DNA of 18,007 nt, from assembly GCA_949123685.1 (NCBI GenBank), contig CASBHZ010000059.1, positions 1 to 18,007 on the forward strand. The letters run 5' to 3'. This DNA is from an uncultured Bacteroidales bacterium. GTDB taxonomy: Bacteria > Bacteroidota > Bacteroidia > Bacteroidales > Muribaculaceae. Below are positions 1 to 7,985 of this stretch, in pieces. Positions within the stretch are counted from its first letter, which is position 1. Every line of letters begins with the position of its first letter. The translations under genes were made by a program, and so were the position numbers. The notes beneath the pieces are model-generated. The model was not told the DNA's origin and made no database searches. It saw only the letters and a list, made by a program, of their open reading frames with translations.

Positions 1-95
1 CAGTCACATAGCCCGCTATGCTCCTTTGCCTTAAATGAATTTTATTCAAAAGAGATCCGCCCCAAATTTCACATTTATTTTTAAACAACTTCTTA
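1..95 (+). repeat. Dispersed repeat, left inverted copy (REP-like hairpin at its outer end)
   Basis: This segment is repeated in inverted orientation at 17908-18002 with two mismatches over 95 bases (positions 51 and 56 of this copy). Its outer end holds a hairpin with stem CATAG, loop CCCG and stem CTATG (7-20), followed by CTCCTTT. A short palindrome, TGAATTTTATTCA, lies at about 36-48. The copy probably continues beyond the left edge of the window. It lies directly upstream of the first glycoside hydrolase gene and encodes no protein I can support. A REP/MITE-like nature is inferred from the structure and repetition. Confidence 0.8.
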
Positions 96-131
96 TCTAC
101 CTTAAAATTCATTTTAAACTATAAACTTACC

Positions 132-3017
132 ATGACACGATGTCTATTATCGCTTTTGATTGTTTTAACGAGTGTTACAGTATCGGCTAAGGGAAAGGTT
201 CCGTCCGAAAAGGATTTTGCCGGTTATCTTTTCACTTATTTCACGGGAAATAACAATAATAAAGAGGAGGAAGCTATCCGTTTTGCCTTGAGTGATAACG
301 GTTATGACTACAAGGCTTTGAATGGAAACAGACCGGTTATAAAATCTTCTCTTATAAGTGAAACGGGAGGAGTTCGTGATCCACATATCCTTCGCGGGCC
401 GGATAATTGTTTCTATATGGTAGTGACAGATATGGTCAGCGCCAACGGTTGGGATTCAAATCGCGGCATGGTGTTGCTTAAGTCGTGCGACCTTGTGAAT
501 TGGACACATTCAGCGATCAATATCCAGAAAAAATATAGTGGTCAAGAGGATCTGAAGAGGGTGTGGGCACCGCAGACCATATATGATCCAAAGGCAAAAA
601 AGATGCTTATATACTGGTCTATGCAGCATGGAAATGGTCCCGATATTATATATTATGCATATGCCAATAAGGACTTTACCGATATTGAAGGTGTTCCAAT
701 GCCATTCTTTTTGCCTAAAGATGAAAAATCATGTATAGATGGAGACATCGTTTTTAAAGATGGGGTTTATTATCTTTTCTATAAGACGGAAGGGCACGGC
801 AATGGAATAAAGGTTGCAACGACACGTAATCTGACCTCAGGCAAGTGGACTGAGTATCCTGGCTATAAGCAGCAGACAAAAGAATCGGTTGAAGGAGCAG
901 GTACTTTCAAACTTATCGGAGAGGATAAATACATCCTTATGTACGATGTGTATATGAAAGGTGGTTATGATTTTACGGAGACAACAGATCTTCAGCATTT
1001 CAAGAATGTAGACCGTAAGGTTACAATGAATTTTCATCCGCGTCATGGCACGGTGATTCCTGTCACAGCCGAAGAGATTAAGAGATTAAAGGATAAGTGG
1101 GGTGATTCGGATAAAGGAATTACATCGGCATCCGTAAACAGTCCTAACGGGAAATTGCGTGTAGACATAAATGTTGATAATGCCGGAAAACCTTTTTATC
1201 ATGTTTATTATAATGGTGTGGAGATGCTTGAAAATTCGCCATTGGGGATTGTTGCCGATTATGGTGACTTCTCGAAAGATTTAAGGATGATCGCACGTCA
1301 TGATAATGAATGGCATAAGTCGTATTCCAATGACAGGATTAAAAAATCGAATGTTAAATTTGATGCTAATTCACTCACTTGCGAATTTAAGAATAAAAAA
1401 GGTGACAAGATGGGTGTGGAGTTTGTGGTGTCGGATAATGATGTTGCATTCCGATATAACCTGGCCAAACCCCGAGAAACCGGCGCGGCAAGGATAATGG
1501 CGGAAACGACCGGATTCCATCTTCCTTCTTATGCCACAGCGTTTCTTACACCTCAGAGTGACGCAATGATTGCGTGGAAACGTACCAAACCGAGTTATGA
1601 GGAGGAGTATATAATTGATGCCCCTCTCTCCACTAAATCTCAATATGGTCACGGGTTCACGTTCCCCGGTCTTTTTAGGATAGGCGATAAAGGATGGATT
1701 CTTTTAAGCGAGACAGGTGTTGACCGGACATACTGTGGTTCGAGACTTGCTGATCAGGTTGACGGAACATTCTCCATAGCTTTCCCTATGCCGGAGGAAA
1801 ATAACGGGAACGGCACGAGTGAGCCGGCATTCTCGCTTCCCGGTTCAACTCCATGGCGCACTATAACTGTAGGTTCAACTCTTAAACCGATTGTAGAGAC
1901 TACCGCTCCTTGGAACACGGTTGATCCTCGCTTCGAATCGAAATATAAATATAATCCCGACAAAGGAACTTGGAGTTGGATCGTATGGCAGGATAACAGT
2001 ATAAATAAGAAGGATATAAAAAAATATATCGATCTTGCAGGAGCAATGGGGTATCCTTACACCCTGATTGATAATTTCTGGGATAAAACAATAGGTAAGG
2101 ATGGTATAGTGGAACTTATAGAATATGGAAAAGAAAAGGGTGTGACTCCGTTGTTGTGGTATAGTTCAAGCGGCTATTGGAACGATATTGAGCAGAGTCC
2201 CATCAATATAATGGACAATCCGATCACGAGGAAGAAAGAGATGGCTTGGCTGCAGAGTATCGGGGTCAAAGGCATCAAGGTAGACTTCTTCGGAGGGGAC
2301 AAACAAGAAACCATGCGCCTCTATGAAGACATACTCAGTGATGCTGATGATCACGGACTCATGGTGATATTTCATGGTTGCACACTTCCACGCGGGTGGG
2401 AACGTATGTATCCCAACTATGTTGGAAGTGAGGCTGTACTTGCATCGGAAAATATGGTTTTTAATCAACATTTTTGCGATAAGGAGGCTGAAAATGCCAC
2501 GCTTCATCCATTTATAAGGAATACGGTCGGAGCAATGGAATATGGTGGCACGTTCTTGAACAAGAGGCTGCACCGGAGCAATAAGGAGGGAAATTATCGT
2601 CGCACATCCGATGCTTTCCAGCTTGCATTGGCAACTGTCTATCAAAGTCCGGCGCAAAATTTTGCATTGGCTCCCAACAATCTTGAAGATGCTTCACCAA
2701 TTGCTTTGGATTATATGAGGGAGGTGCCAACAAAGTGGGAAGAGACCAAATATGTTGCAGGTTATCCGGGCAAGTATGCAGTAATAGCACGCAAGAGCGG
2801 TGGCAAATGGTATATTGCAGGCATAAATGCTGAAAAAGATGTGTTGTCGCTTGATCTTGATTTGAGTTTCGTTTCTCCAGGAGAAGCTGTTCTTTATGCA
2901 GATGGCGAAAATGATACATTAATAAAGAAGGAAATAAGTTTGAAAAATAAGAAAAAAGAAGGTGTTAAGTTCAATATCTCTGTTCCTTCTGAGTCAGGAT
3001 TCGTAATTGTTAAATAA
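132..3017 (+). CDS. Secreted two-domain glycoside hydrolase: GH43-like propeller fused to GH97
   Basis: The 961-residue protein starts with a signal peptide (residues 1-19, ending VSA). Residues about 25-320 resemble a five-bladed GH43 propeller. The likely acidic triad is present: D83 in RDPHI, D203 in CIDGD and E254 in VEGAG. Residues about 335-961 match GH97, with an N-terminal beta-sandwich, a TIM barrel and a C-terminal beta domain. The barrel has D718 in GIKVDFFGGD, the position of the nucleophile in retaining GH97 enzymes (alpha-galactosidase type). In inverting SusB-type enzymes this Asp is absent. Glutamates E767 (GSEAV) and E773 (ASEN) are acid/base candidates. The expected role is periplasmic or surface removal of alpha-galactosyl and arabinosyl/xylosyl groups from plant glycans. 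Substrate is inferred, not shown. The GH51 gene follows 74 bases downstream on the same strand. No clear promoter box or Shine-Dalgarno sequence is visible upstream. Confidence 0.9.
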   Translation: MTRCLLSLLIVLTSVTVSAKGKVPSEKDFAGYLFTYFTGNNNNKEEEAIRFALSDNGYDYKALNGNRPVIKSSLISETGGVRDPHILRGPDNCFYMVVTDMVSANGWDSNRGMVLLKSCDLVNWTHSAINIQKKYSGQEDLKRVWAPQTIYDPKAKKMLIYWSMQHGNGPDIIYYAYANKDFTDIEGVPMPFFLPKDEKSCIDGDIVFKDGVYYLFYKTEGHGNGIKVATTRNLTSGKWTEYPGYKQQTKESVEGAGTFKLIGEDKYILMYDVYMKGGYDFTETTDLQHFKNVDRKVTMNFHPRHGTVIPVTAEEIKRLKDKWGDSDKGITSASVNSPNGKLRVDINVDNAGKPFYHVYYNGVEMLENSPLGIVADYGDFSKDLRMIARHDNEWHKSYSNDRIKKSNVKFDANSLTCEFKNKKGDKMGVEFVVSDNDVAFRYNLAKPRETGAARIMAETTGFHLPSYATAFLTPQSDAMIAWKRTKPSYEEEYIIDAPLSTKSQYGHGFTFPGLFRIGDKGWILLSETGVDRTYCGSRLADQVDGTFSIAFPMPEENNGNGTSEPAFSLPGSTPWRTITVGSTLKPIVETTAPWNTVDPRFESKYKYNPDKGTWSWIVWQDNSINKKDIKKYIDLAGAMGYPYTLIDNFWDKTIGKDGIVELIEYGKEKGVTPLLWYSSSGYWNDIEQSPINIMDNPITRKKEMAWLQSIGVKGIKVDFFGGDKQETMRLYEDILSDADDHGLMVIFHGCTLPRGWERMYPNYVGSEAVLASENMVFNQHFCDKEAENATLHPFIRNTVGAMEYGGTFLNKRLHRSNKEGNYRRTSDAFQLALATVYQSPAQNFALAPNNLEDASPIALDYMREVPTKWEETKYVAGYPGKYAVIARKSGGKWYIAGINAEKDVLSLDLDLSFVSPGEAVLYADGENDTLIKKEISLKNKKKEGVKFNISVPSESGFVIVK

Positions 3018-3033
3018 TTCACTTCAATAAGTG

Positions 3034-3068
3034 TTAAGTAAGTGATCACATTAAACAACTTTACTTAA
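3034..3068. repeat. Solo copy of the 24 bp element end, upstream of the GH51 gene
   Basis: Positions 3034-3057 are the exact reverse complement of 6199-6222, and 3034-3055 match 6034-6055 in direct orientation at 20 of 22 positions. The core contains the palindrome GTGATCAC. An 8-base inverted repeat, TTAAGTAA (3034-3041) and TTACTTAA (3061-3068), could form a loose hairpin. The site lies 24 bases before the ATG at 3092. It could be a transcription-factor site or a remnant of the mobile-like element at 6034-6222. Confidence 0.7.
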
Positions 3069-3091
3069 ACAAGTAATAAAAAATAGTTAGC

Positions 3092-5623
3092 ATGAAAATT
3101 AATGCTGTAATCAAGGCAGTTGTAAGCATATATTTGCTTACGGCTGCCTTTGCTGCCTATGGGGCGGACAATATTCAGAAAACAGACTCGCTCTATCTGT
3201 TTTCATATTCCAAATCTGACGGAAGGAGTGGATTGCGTTTTGCGTGGAGTGATGATTGCAAAACATGGCATTCAATATGTGATCCACAAAGTAAATCAAA
3301 AAGCGGATATGATTTTGTGTCTTCGGATTTCGGGCCATGGGGAAGTCACAAAAAAATGTTTGATCCGCATCTCTATAAAACATCCGGAGGATGGATGGCA
3401 TCATGGTATGTTTCTGACAAGCGAGAGACAATTGCTGTGGCATATTCTCCGGATCTTATGAGATGGGACCCCCAGAAGTATTCTTCAAAAGAGGAATCCT
3501 GCAGGTTGGGGTATTGCGGTCTGGATCGTGGCAAGTGTGCGGAAGTTGAGCTTAATGGCAAGAGTATACCGGGAGAGATAATGAAAGTGCCCACTGCTGT
3601 CATTAATGAATTAAATGCCTTTGTAGCGGAGCGGGGACATAAGAAACGTCTTGAAGGGGAGCTTATGAAAGATGATTGCAAGCGATTTGCCGGATTGAAG
3701 CCATTGAGTGCAAAAATTTCTGTTGCGGAAGATAAGGATCCGCTAAGGATCAGCGATAAACTGATAGGTATTTTTTTCGAGGATATCAGCTATGCCGCTG
3801 ATGGTGGAATTTACGCAGAACTTGTTCAGAACCGGGATTTCGAATATGACCGCACTGAGAATAATAAACAGGGATGGGGACCTACATATGCATGGAGGCT
3901 CAAAGATATAGGTGGACGGGAGCTGAATATGAGTTTTAACAATGAGGATCCGATACATCCCAATAATCCTAATTATCTGGTTATTCCAAATAGTAATCAA
4001 CCTGCCAGACTTGAGAATACAGGGTTTGATGGCATTTCTGTAAAGAAAAATGAGAGCTATGATTTTTCGATGTTTGTAAGGCTTAAGGGTAATAACGCTA
4101 AGAGAAAATTTAAAGTCGACATAATGTCGGAGAGGGGTGATATTATTGCTTCCGGCAATATATCTGTAAAAGGATCAGGTTGGCATAAAGTTGAAGCAAG
4201 GTTGAAGGTGAAGGAAACAGATAGTGATGCCGTTTTATCAATAAATATCCCTTCCGGCACGGAGTGTGACCTTGACATGATATCACTGTTTCCAGTTGCC
4301 ACGTTTAACGGCAGGAAGAATGGCTTGAGACGAGATTTGACTCAGGCACTTGCTGACTTGAAACCGAAATTTGTCAGGTTTCCCGGAGGATGTGTTGCCC
4401 ATGGAGATGGAATCGACAATATCTATGATTGGAAAGGTTCGATTGGTTCGCTTGAAAGTCGTAAGCCCCTTAGAAACATATGGAATTATCATCAGAGCCG
4501 GGGATTGGGATATTATGAATATTTCCTGCTGTGTGAAGATCTTGGTGCCGAGCCGTTACCGGTTATCGCGGCAGGTGTCCCGTGTCAAAATTCAGGACGG
4601 GCACATGTTGGATCGCATAATGAAATTACCACACTTGGTCAGCAATGTGGCATTCCGATGGAGAGCATGGACAAATATGTCCGTGACATTCTTGATTTGA
4701 TTGAATATGCCAATGGTCCGGTTGATTCTGAATGGGGTGCGAAACGGGCTGAAGCGGGCCATCCGGAGCCTTTTAATCTCAAATACTTGGGGATAGGCAA
4801 TGAAGATATGATTACAGAAGTGTTTGAAGAACGTTTTAAGTATATTCATGATATATTGAAGGATAAACATCCTGAAATAATTGTTGTCGGAACGGTAGGA
4901 CCATTTTTTGAAGGTTCGGATTATACTGAAGGATGGAAATTTGCACGTCAAGAGAATGTGGCAATGGTTGACGAGCATTACTATGTGCAGCCCGGATGGT
5001 ATCTTAATAACAGGGATTTTTATGACAGTTATGACCGTAATGGTCCCAAAGTATATCTCGGTGAATATGCATCACACCTGCCGGACAGGAGGAATACGCT
5101 GGAAGCGGCATTGTCGATTGCTCTTTATATGACAGACGTGGAGCGTAACGGTGATGTTGTTGAAATGACATCATATGCTCCATTGCTTGCTAAGGAAGGG
5201 CATGAGAACTGGCGTCCTGACATGATATTCTTCAATAATGATTCAATTCGCTTCACACCGGATTATTATGTGCAAAAGCTTTATGGTCAAAATTCAGGAG
5301 CCGTTTATATGCCGTCGAACGTTAGCCTGTCGCATGAATCTGCCGACATATCAAAACGTTTCGGACATTCGATTGTGAAGGATGAGAAAACAGGTGACAT
5401 AATAATAAAGGTTGCTAATTTATTGCCTGTTCCAGTATCTGTATCAGGTGATTTGAGTACACTTTACATAACCGATGGGGAATATGAAATGTCGGTACTT
5501 TCCGGCAAACCTGATGATGAATGCACTAAACCGGTAACGACCTCCGTTTCTATTAAAAAAGGGATTTTGGATTTTAAAACAGAACCTTATTCCTTTTCAG
5601 TGGTAAGGATCCACACATTATAA
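3092..5623 (+). CDS. GH51 alpha-L-arabinofuranosidase with partial GH43-like N-terminus
   Basis: The 843-residue protein has a signal peptide (residues 1-24, ending AYGA). Residues about 28-130 look like part of a GH43-like propeller (YLFSYSKSDG, FDPHL with D91, WMASWYVSDK), but too short for a whole one. GH51 begins near residue 215 (ISDKLIGIFFEDISYAADGG). A carbohydrate-binding-like beta-sandwich insertion follows at about 290-405, then the catalytic barrel and a C-terminal beta domain. The acid/base is E571 in YLGIGNED and the nucleophile is E658 in VYLGEYASH. Both fit the GH51 retaining mechanism that releases terminal arabinofuranose from arabinan or arabinoxylan. The isomerase gene begins 9 bases after the stop, so the two are probably co-transcribed. 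The repeat at 3034-3068 lies just upstream and may matter for control. Confidence 0.92.
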   Translation: MKINAVIKAVVSIYLLTAAFAAYGADNIQKTDSLYLFSYSKSDGRSGLRFAWSDDCKTWHSICDPQSKSKSGYDFVSSDFGPWGSHKKMFDPHLYKTSGGWMASWYVSDKRETIAVAYSPDLMRWDPQKYSSKEESCRLGYCGLDRGKCAEVELNGKSIPGEIMKVPTAVINELNAFVAERGHKKRLEGELMKDDCKRFAGLKPLSAKISVAEDKDPLRISDKLIGIFFEDISYAADGGIYAELVQNRDFEYDRTENNKQGWGPTYAWRLKDIGGRELNMSFNNEDPIHPNNPNYLVIPNSNQPARLENTGFDGISVKKNESYDFSMFVRLKGNNAKRKFKVDIMSERGDIIASGNISVKGSGWHKVEARLKVKETDSDAVLSINIPSGTECDLDMISLFPVATFNGRKNGLRRDLTQALADLKPKFVRFPGGCVAHGDGIDNIYDWKGSIGSLESRKPLRNIWNYHQSRGLGYYEYFLLCEDLGAEPLPVIAAGVPCQNSGRAHVGSHNEITTLGQQCGIPMESMDKYVRDILDLIEYANGPVDSEWGAKRAEAGHPEPFNLKYLGIGNEDMITEVFEERFKYIHDILKDKHPEIIVVGTVGPFFEGSDYTEGWKFARQENVAMVDEHYYVQPGWYLNNRDFYDSYDRNGPKVYLGEYASHLPDRRNTLEAALSIALYMTDVERNGDVVEMTSYAPLLAKEGHENWRPDMIFFNNDSIRFTPDYYVQKLYGQNSGAVYMPSNVSLSHESADISKRFGHSIVKDEKTGDIIIKVANLLPVPVSVSGDLSTLYITDGEYEMSVLSGKPDDECTKPVTTSVSIKKGILDFKTEPYSFSVVRIHTL

Positions 5624-5632
5624 GTATAATCA

Positions 5633-6028
5633 ATGGATTACGAAATCATAGAGCTTCCGAGGCATCTTGACAGGAGAGGAAATCTCTCCGTGGTCGAGAA
5701 TGGCATACATATCCCGTTTGATATGAAACGTGCATTCTTCATATATGACGTGCCCGGAGGCGAAAGTAGGGCGGGACATGCCCATCACACGTTGTTTCAG
5801 TTTATCATAGCTGTAGGCGGAAGTTTTACTGTTCATTTGGATGACGGATATACGCAGGAATCAATACTTTTGAACAAACCGTATCAGGGTTTGCTCGTGC
5901 GTCCGGGCACCTGGTCTCATCTTGTTGACTTTTCTTCAGGTGCGGTGGCATTGGTGCTTGCTTCTGATTTTTATGATGAAGATGACTATATACGCGATTA
6001 TGATGAATTTTTGAAACTAAAGGCGTAA
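5633..6028 (+). CDS. fdtA: dTDP-4-keto-6-deoxyglucose 3,4-ketoisomerase (FdtA/WxcM cupin family)
   Basis: The 131-residue protein is a single small cupin of the usual family length. It matches the FdtA/QdtA/WxcM pattern: DRRGNLSVVE near the start, PFDMKRAFFIYDV, RAGHAHHTLFQF with the paired active-site histidines, GSFTVHLDDG, LNKPYQGLLVRPGTW and a C-terminal YDEDDYIRDYDEF. Known members convert dTDP-4-keto-6-deoxyglucose to the 3-keto sugar, which a PLP aminotransferase then aminates. FdtA gives the galacto product and QdtA the gluco product; I cannot tell these apart here. It acts in the cytoplasm for O-antigen, S-layer or capsule glycan synthesis. The expected partner aminotransferase is the next gene (6234-7352), but a 189 bp repeat element lies between them. 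It follows the GH51 gene by 9 bases, an unusual partner. Confidence 0.85.
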   Translation: MDYEIIELPRHLDRRGNLSVVENGIHIPFDMKRAFFIYDVPGGESRAGHAHHTLFQFIIAVGGSFTVHLDDGYTQESILLNKPYQGLLVRPGTWSHLVDFSSGAVALVLASDFYDEDDYIRDYDEFLKLKA

Positions 6029-6033
6029 ATAAG

Positions 6034-6222
6034 TTAAGTAAGTAATCCCATTAAAACGATAATAAAATGATTTTAATCTCACATATCATCAACTTGCTCT
6101 TTTTTGAACCTTTTCCCGTGTTTCTTCAGTCGCAATGCCCGCATTGCTCCTTTATCAACACAGGAAAATCTTTCAAAAATAGCTGCGTTTATGATATGTG
6201 TTTAATGTGATCACTTACTTAA
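6034..6222. repeat. MITE-like imperfect inverted-repeat element with nested REP-like hairpin
   Basis: The ends 6034-6055 and 6201-6222 are inverted repeats (20 of 22 positions). Inside them, CACATATCAT (6080-6089) pairs perfectly with ATGATATGTG (6191-6200). Further in, TTTTCCCGTGTT (6111-6122) pairs with AACACAGGAAAA (6157-6168) at 11 of 12 positions. The centre holds the hairpin GCAATG-CCCG-CATTGC (6132-6147), a covarying version of the hairpin at the window ends. The left arm carries about 24 extra bases (6056-6079). There is no ORF of note inside. The whole could fold into one long RNA or DNA hairpin between the isomerase and aminotransferase genes. It may be a non-autonomous mobile element, an attenuator, or both. 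Confidence 0.75.
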
Positions 6223-6233
6223 GAAGATGTTTG

Positions 6234-7352
6234 ATGATAAAGTTTCTTGATATTCAGAGAATCACGGATTCATATGAACCCGAATTGTCAGAAACAATAA
6301 GACGTGTTGTCCGTTCCGGATGGTTTCTACAAGGAAAAGAGAATAAAGAATTTGAGAATAAATATTCTGAGTATATTGGCGTATCCCACACTGTGGGATG
6401 CGCCAATGGCTTGGATGCCTTGACTTTAATACTCAGGGCATATAAAGAGATAGGGGCGCTTCGGGAGGGGGATGAAGTTATTGTTCCCGCAAACACGTAT
6501 ATTGCTTCTATTTTGTCGATCTCCGAAAATGGGCTGATTCCTGTGCTTGTTGAGCCGGATATAGATACCTTACAGATTGATCCAAATAGAATTGAATCTT
6601 GCATAACGGACAAAACGAAGGCAATTATGATCGTGCATCTTTACGGAAAATGTGCTTATAATGACGTGATTGCCTTATTATGCCGGCGTTACGGATTAAA
6701 GCTGATAGAGGATAATGCACAGGCTCATGGATGTGTATTTGATGGTAAAAGAACCGGTTCCTTAGGAGATGCTTCAGGGCATAGTTTCTATCCGGGTAAA
6801 AATCTTGGAGCGTTGGGAGACGGAGGGGCTGTTACCACCAATGATCCGGAATTGGCAGAGGTTATTCGCAGGCTGGCTAACTATGGTTCGGATCGTAAAT
6901 ATGTATTCAATTCTTTGGGGCGTAACTCAAGGTTGGATGAAATTCAGGCAGCGATATTGAGTCTCAAGCTGAAAAGACTTGATGCCGACAATCAGCGACG
7001 GAGGGATATTGCAACAAGATATTCAGATGAAATATCCAATCCGAAAGTTTTTATACCATCAGGTATGGCGGAGGCTAATGAAAGAAATGTATATCATATT
7101 TTCCCCGTTTTTTGTGAAAGTCGGGACGAATTGCAAAAGTATCTTGCCGATAATGGGATACAGACGCTTATACATTATCCTATTCCGCCTCATAAGCAAA
7201 AATGTTATGCCGGAAAAGGGATATTGAAGTATCCAGAACAGTTGTCGGTCACAGAGTTTATTCATGAAAGGATATTGTCGTTGCCAGTTTCTCCTGTCAT
7301 GACAGATGAAGAGGTTTCTATAATAATATCCAAAATTAATTCTTTTAAGTAA
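6234..7352 (+). CDS. DegT/DnrJ/EryC1-family PLP sugar aminotransferase (FdtB-like)
   Basis: I chose the ATG at 6234 (372 residues, usual family length; MIKFLDIQR is a typical start). A GTG at 6198 would add twelve residues read through the repeat element. The fold-type I aminotransferase signature is clear: [42 protein letters not shown] (PLP-ring Asp), [18 protein letters not shown] with the Schiff-base lysine, then NYGSDRKY and [10 protein letters not shown]. Such enzymes transfer an amino group from glutamate to a dTDP-keto-6-deoxy sugar. With the FdtA-type isomerase upstream, the likely product is a dTDP-3-amino-3,6-dideoxyhexose for surface polysaccharide or glycoprotein glycans. That pairing is inference from neighbourhood. 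The DUF4250 gene begins 3 bases after the stop. Confidence 0.9.
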   Translation: MIKFLDIQRITDSYEPELSETIRRVVRSGWFLQGKENKEFENKYSEYIGVSHTVGCANGLDALTLILRAYKEIGALREGDEVIVPANTYIASILSISENGLIPVLVEPDIDTLQIDPNRIESCITDKTKAIMIVHLYGKCAYNDVIALLCRRYGLKLIEDNAQAHGCVFDGKRTGSLGDASGHSFYPGKNLGALGDGGAVTTNDPELAEVIRRLANYGSDRKYVFNSLGRNSRLDEIQAAILSLKLKRLDADNQRRRDIATRYSDEISNPKVFIPSGMAEANERNVYHIFPVFCESRDELQKYLADNGIQTLIHYPIPPHKQKCYAGKGILKYPEQLSVTEFIHERILSLPVSPVMTDEEVSIIISKINSFK

Positions 7353-7355
7353 TTT

Positions 7356-7532
7356 ATGTCATTACCTAAAGATCCGATAATGTTGTTGAGCGCAGTGAAT
7401 ATGAAACTGCGTGATTATTATGGCTCTCTTGACGAACTGTGTGTTGTCGAGGGAATGGAAAAGGAAGATTTGTTGAAGAAGCTGAATAGTGTCGGCTTCG
7501 ACTATATTCCGGAGATAAACCAGTTCAGATAG
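7356..7532 (+). CDS. DUF4250 family small protein
   Basis: This 58-residue ORF begins MSLPKDPIMLLSAVNMKLRD and ends with DYIPEINQFR. That matches the short DUF4250 family, in which LPKDP, LLS-VNMKLRD and the C-terminal Y-P--NQF are conserved. The family is about 60 residues long, helical, and of unknown function. It sits 3 bases after the aminotransferase stop and 7 bases before the CYTH gene, so it is very probably translated from the same transcript. There is no signal peptide, so it should be cytoplasmic. Its length and tight spacing make it easy to miss. Confidence 0.85.
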   Translation: MSLPKDPIMLLSAVNMKLRDYYGSLDELCVVEGMEKEDLLKKLNSVGFDYIPEINQFR

Positions 7533-7539
7533 CCATAAT

Positions 7540-7983
7540 ATGGGAATAGAAATAGAAAAGAAATTTTTGGTCAAAGACGATTCATACCGTAGGTTGGCTT
7601 ATAAGTCAAGCCGGATAGCCCAGGGGTATCTTAACCGTGATCCCGAGCGAACAGTAAGGATCCGGGTTAAGGACGCAAAGGGCTATTTGACAGTAAAGGG
7701 CAAGAATGATGGAGACACGCGTATTGAATTTGAATATGAGATTCCATTGAAAGATGCTGAATCCATGCTTGCTCTTTGTTCGGGCAATATACTTGAAAAG
7801 ACACGTTATTATGTGATGTATGAGGGTTTTGTCTGGGAGATTGATGAGTTTCATGGTTTGGCGGCACCTCTTGTTGTCGCGGAAATTGAATTGCCATCGT
7901 CAGACACGCATTTTGCAATTCCTTCATTCATATTGGAAGAGGTTACGGGAGATCCCCGATATTATAATTCGCAAATAGTCTGA
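7540..7983 (+). CDS. CYTH domain protein (triphosphate tunnel metalloenzyme)
   Basis: The 147-residue protein carries the N-terminal ExExK signature at residues 4-8 (MGIEIEKKFLV), which binds metal and triphosphate in CYTH/TTM enzymes. Further charged strands of the tunnel follow: GYLNRDPERTVRIRVKD, GYLTVKGKNDGDTRIEFEYEI, LEKTRYYV, WEIDEFHG and VAEIELPSSD. The length is that of the compact bacterial members, several of which hydrolyse inorganic tripolyphosphate. The family name comes from CyaB adenylate cyclase and thiamine triphosphatase, so the actual substrate here is unknown. It is cytoplasmic and lies within a tight cluster: 7 bases after the DUF4250 gene and 2 bases before the next start. 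Confidence 0.9.
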   Translation: MGIEIEKKFLVKDDSYRRLAYKSSRIAQGYLNRDPERTVRIRVKDAKGYLTVKGKNDGDTRIEFEYEIPLKDAESMLALCSGNILEKTRYYVMYEGFVWEIDEFHGLAAPLVVAEIELPSSDTHFAIPSFILEEVTGDPRYYNSQIV

Positions 7984-7985
7984 AC

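Noticed and set aside
2166..2657. 163-codon minus-strand ORF inside the GH97 domain
   Set aside because: It lies opposite conserved GH97 active-site sequence, so it is a shadow frame.
6198..6233. Upstream GTG start for the aminotransferase
   Set aside because: The added twelve residues are read from the repeat element, and the family normally begins near MIKFLDIQR at 6234.
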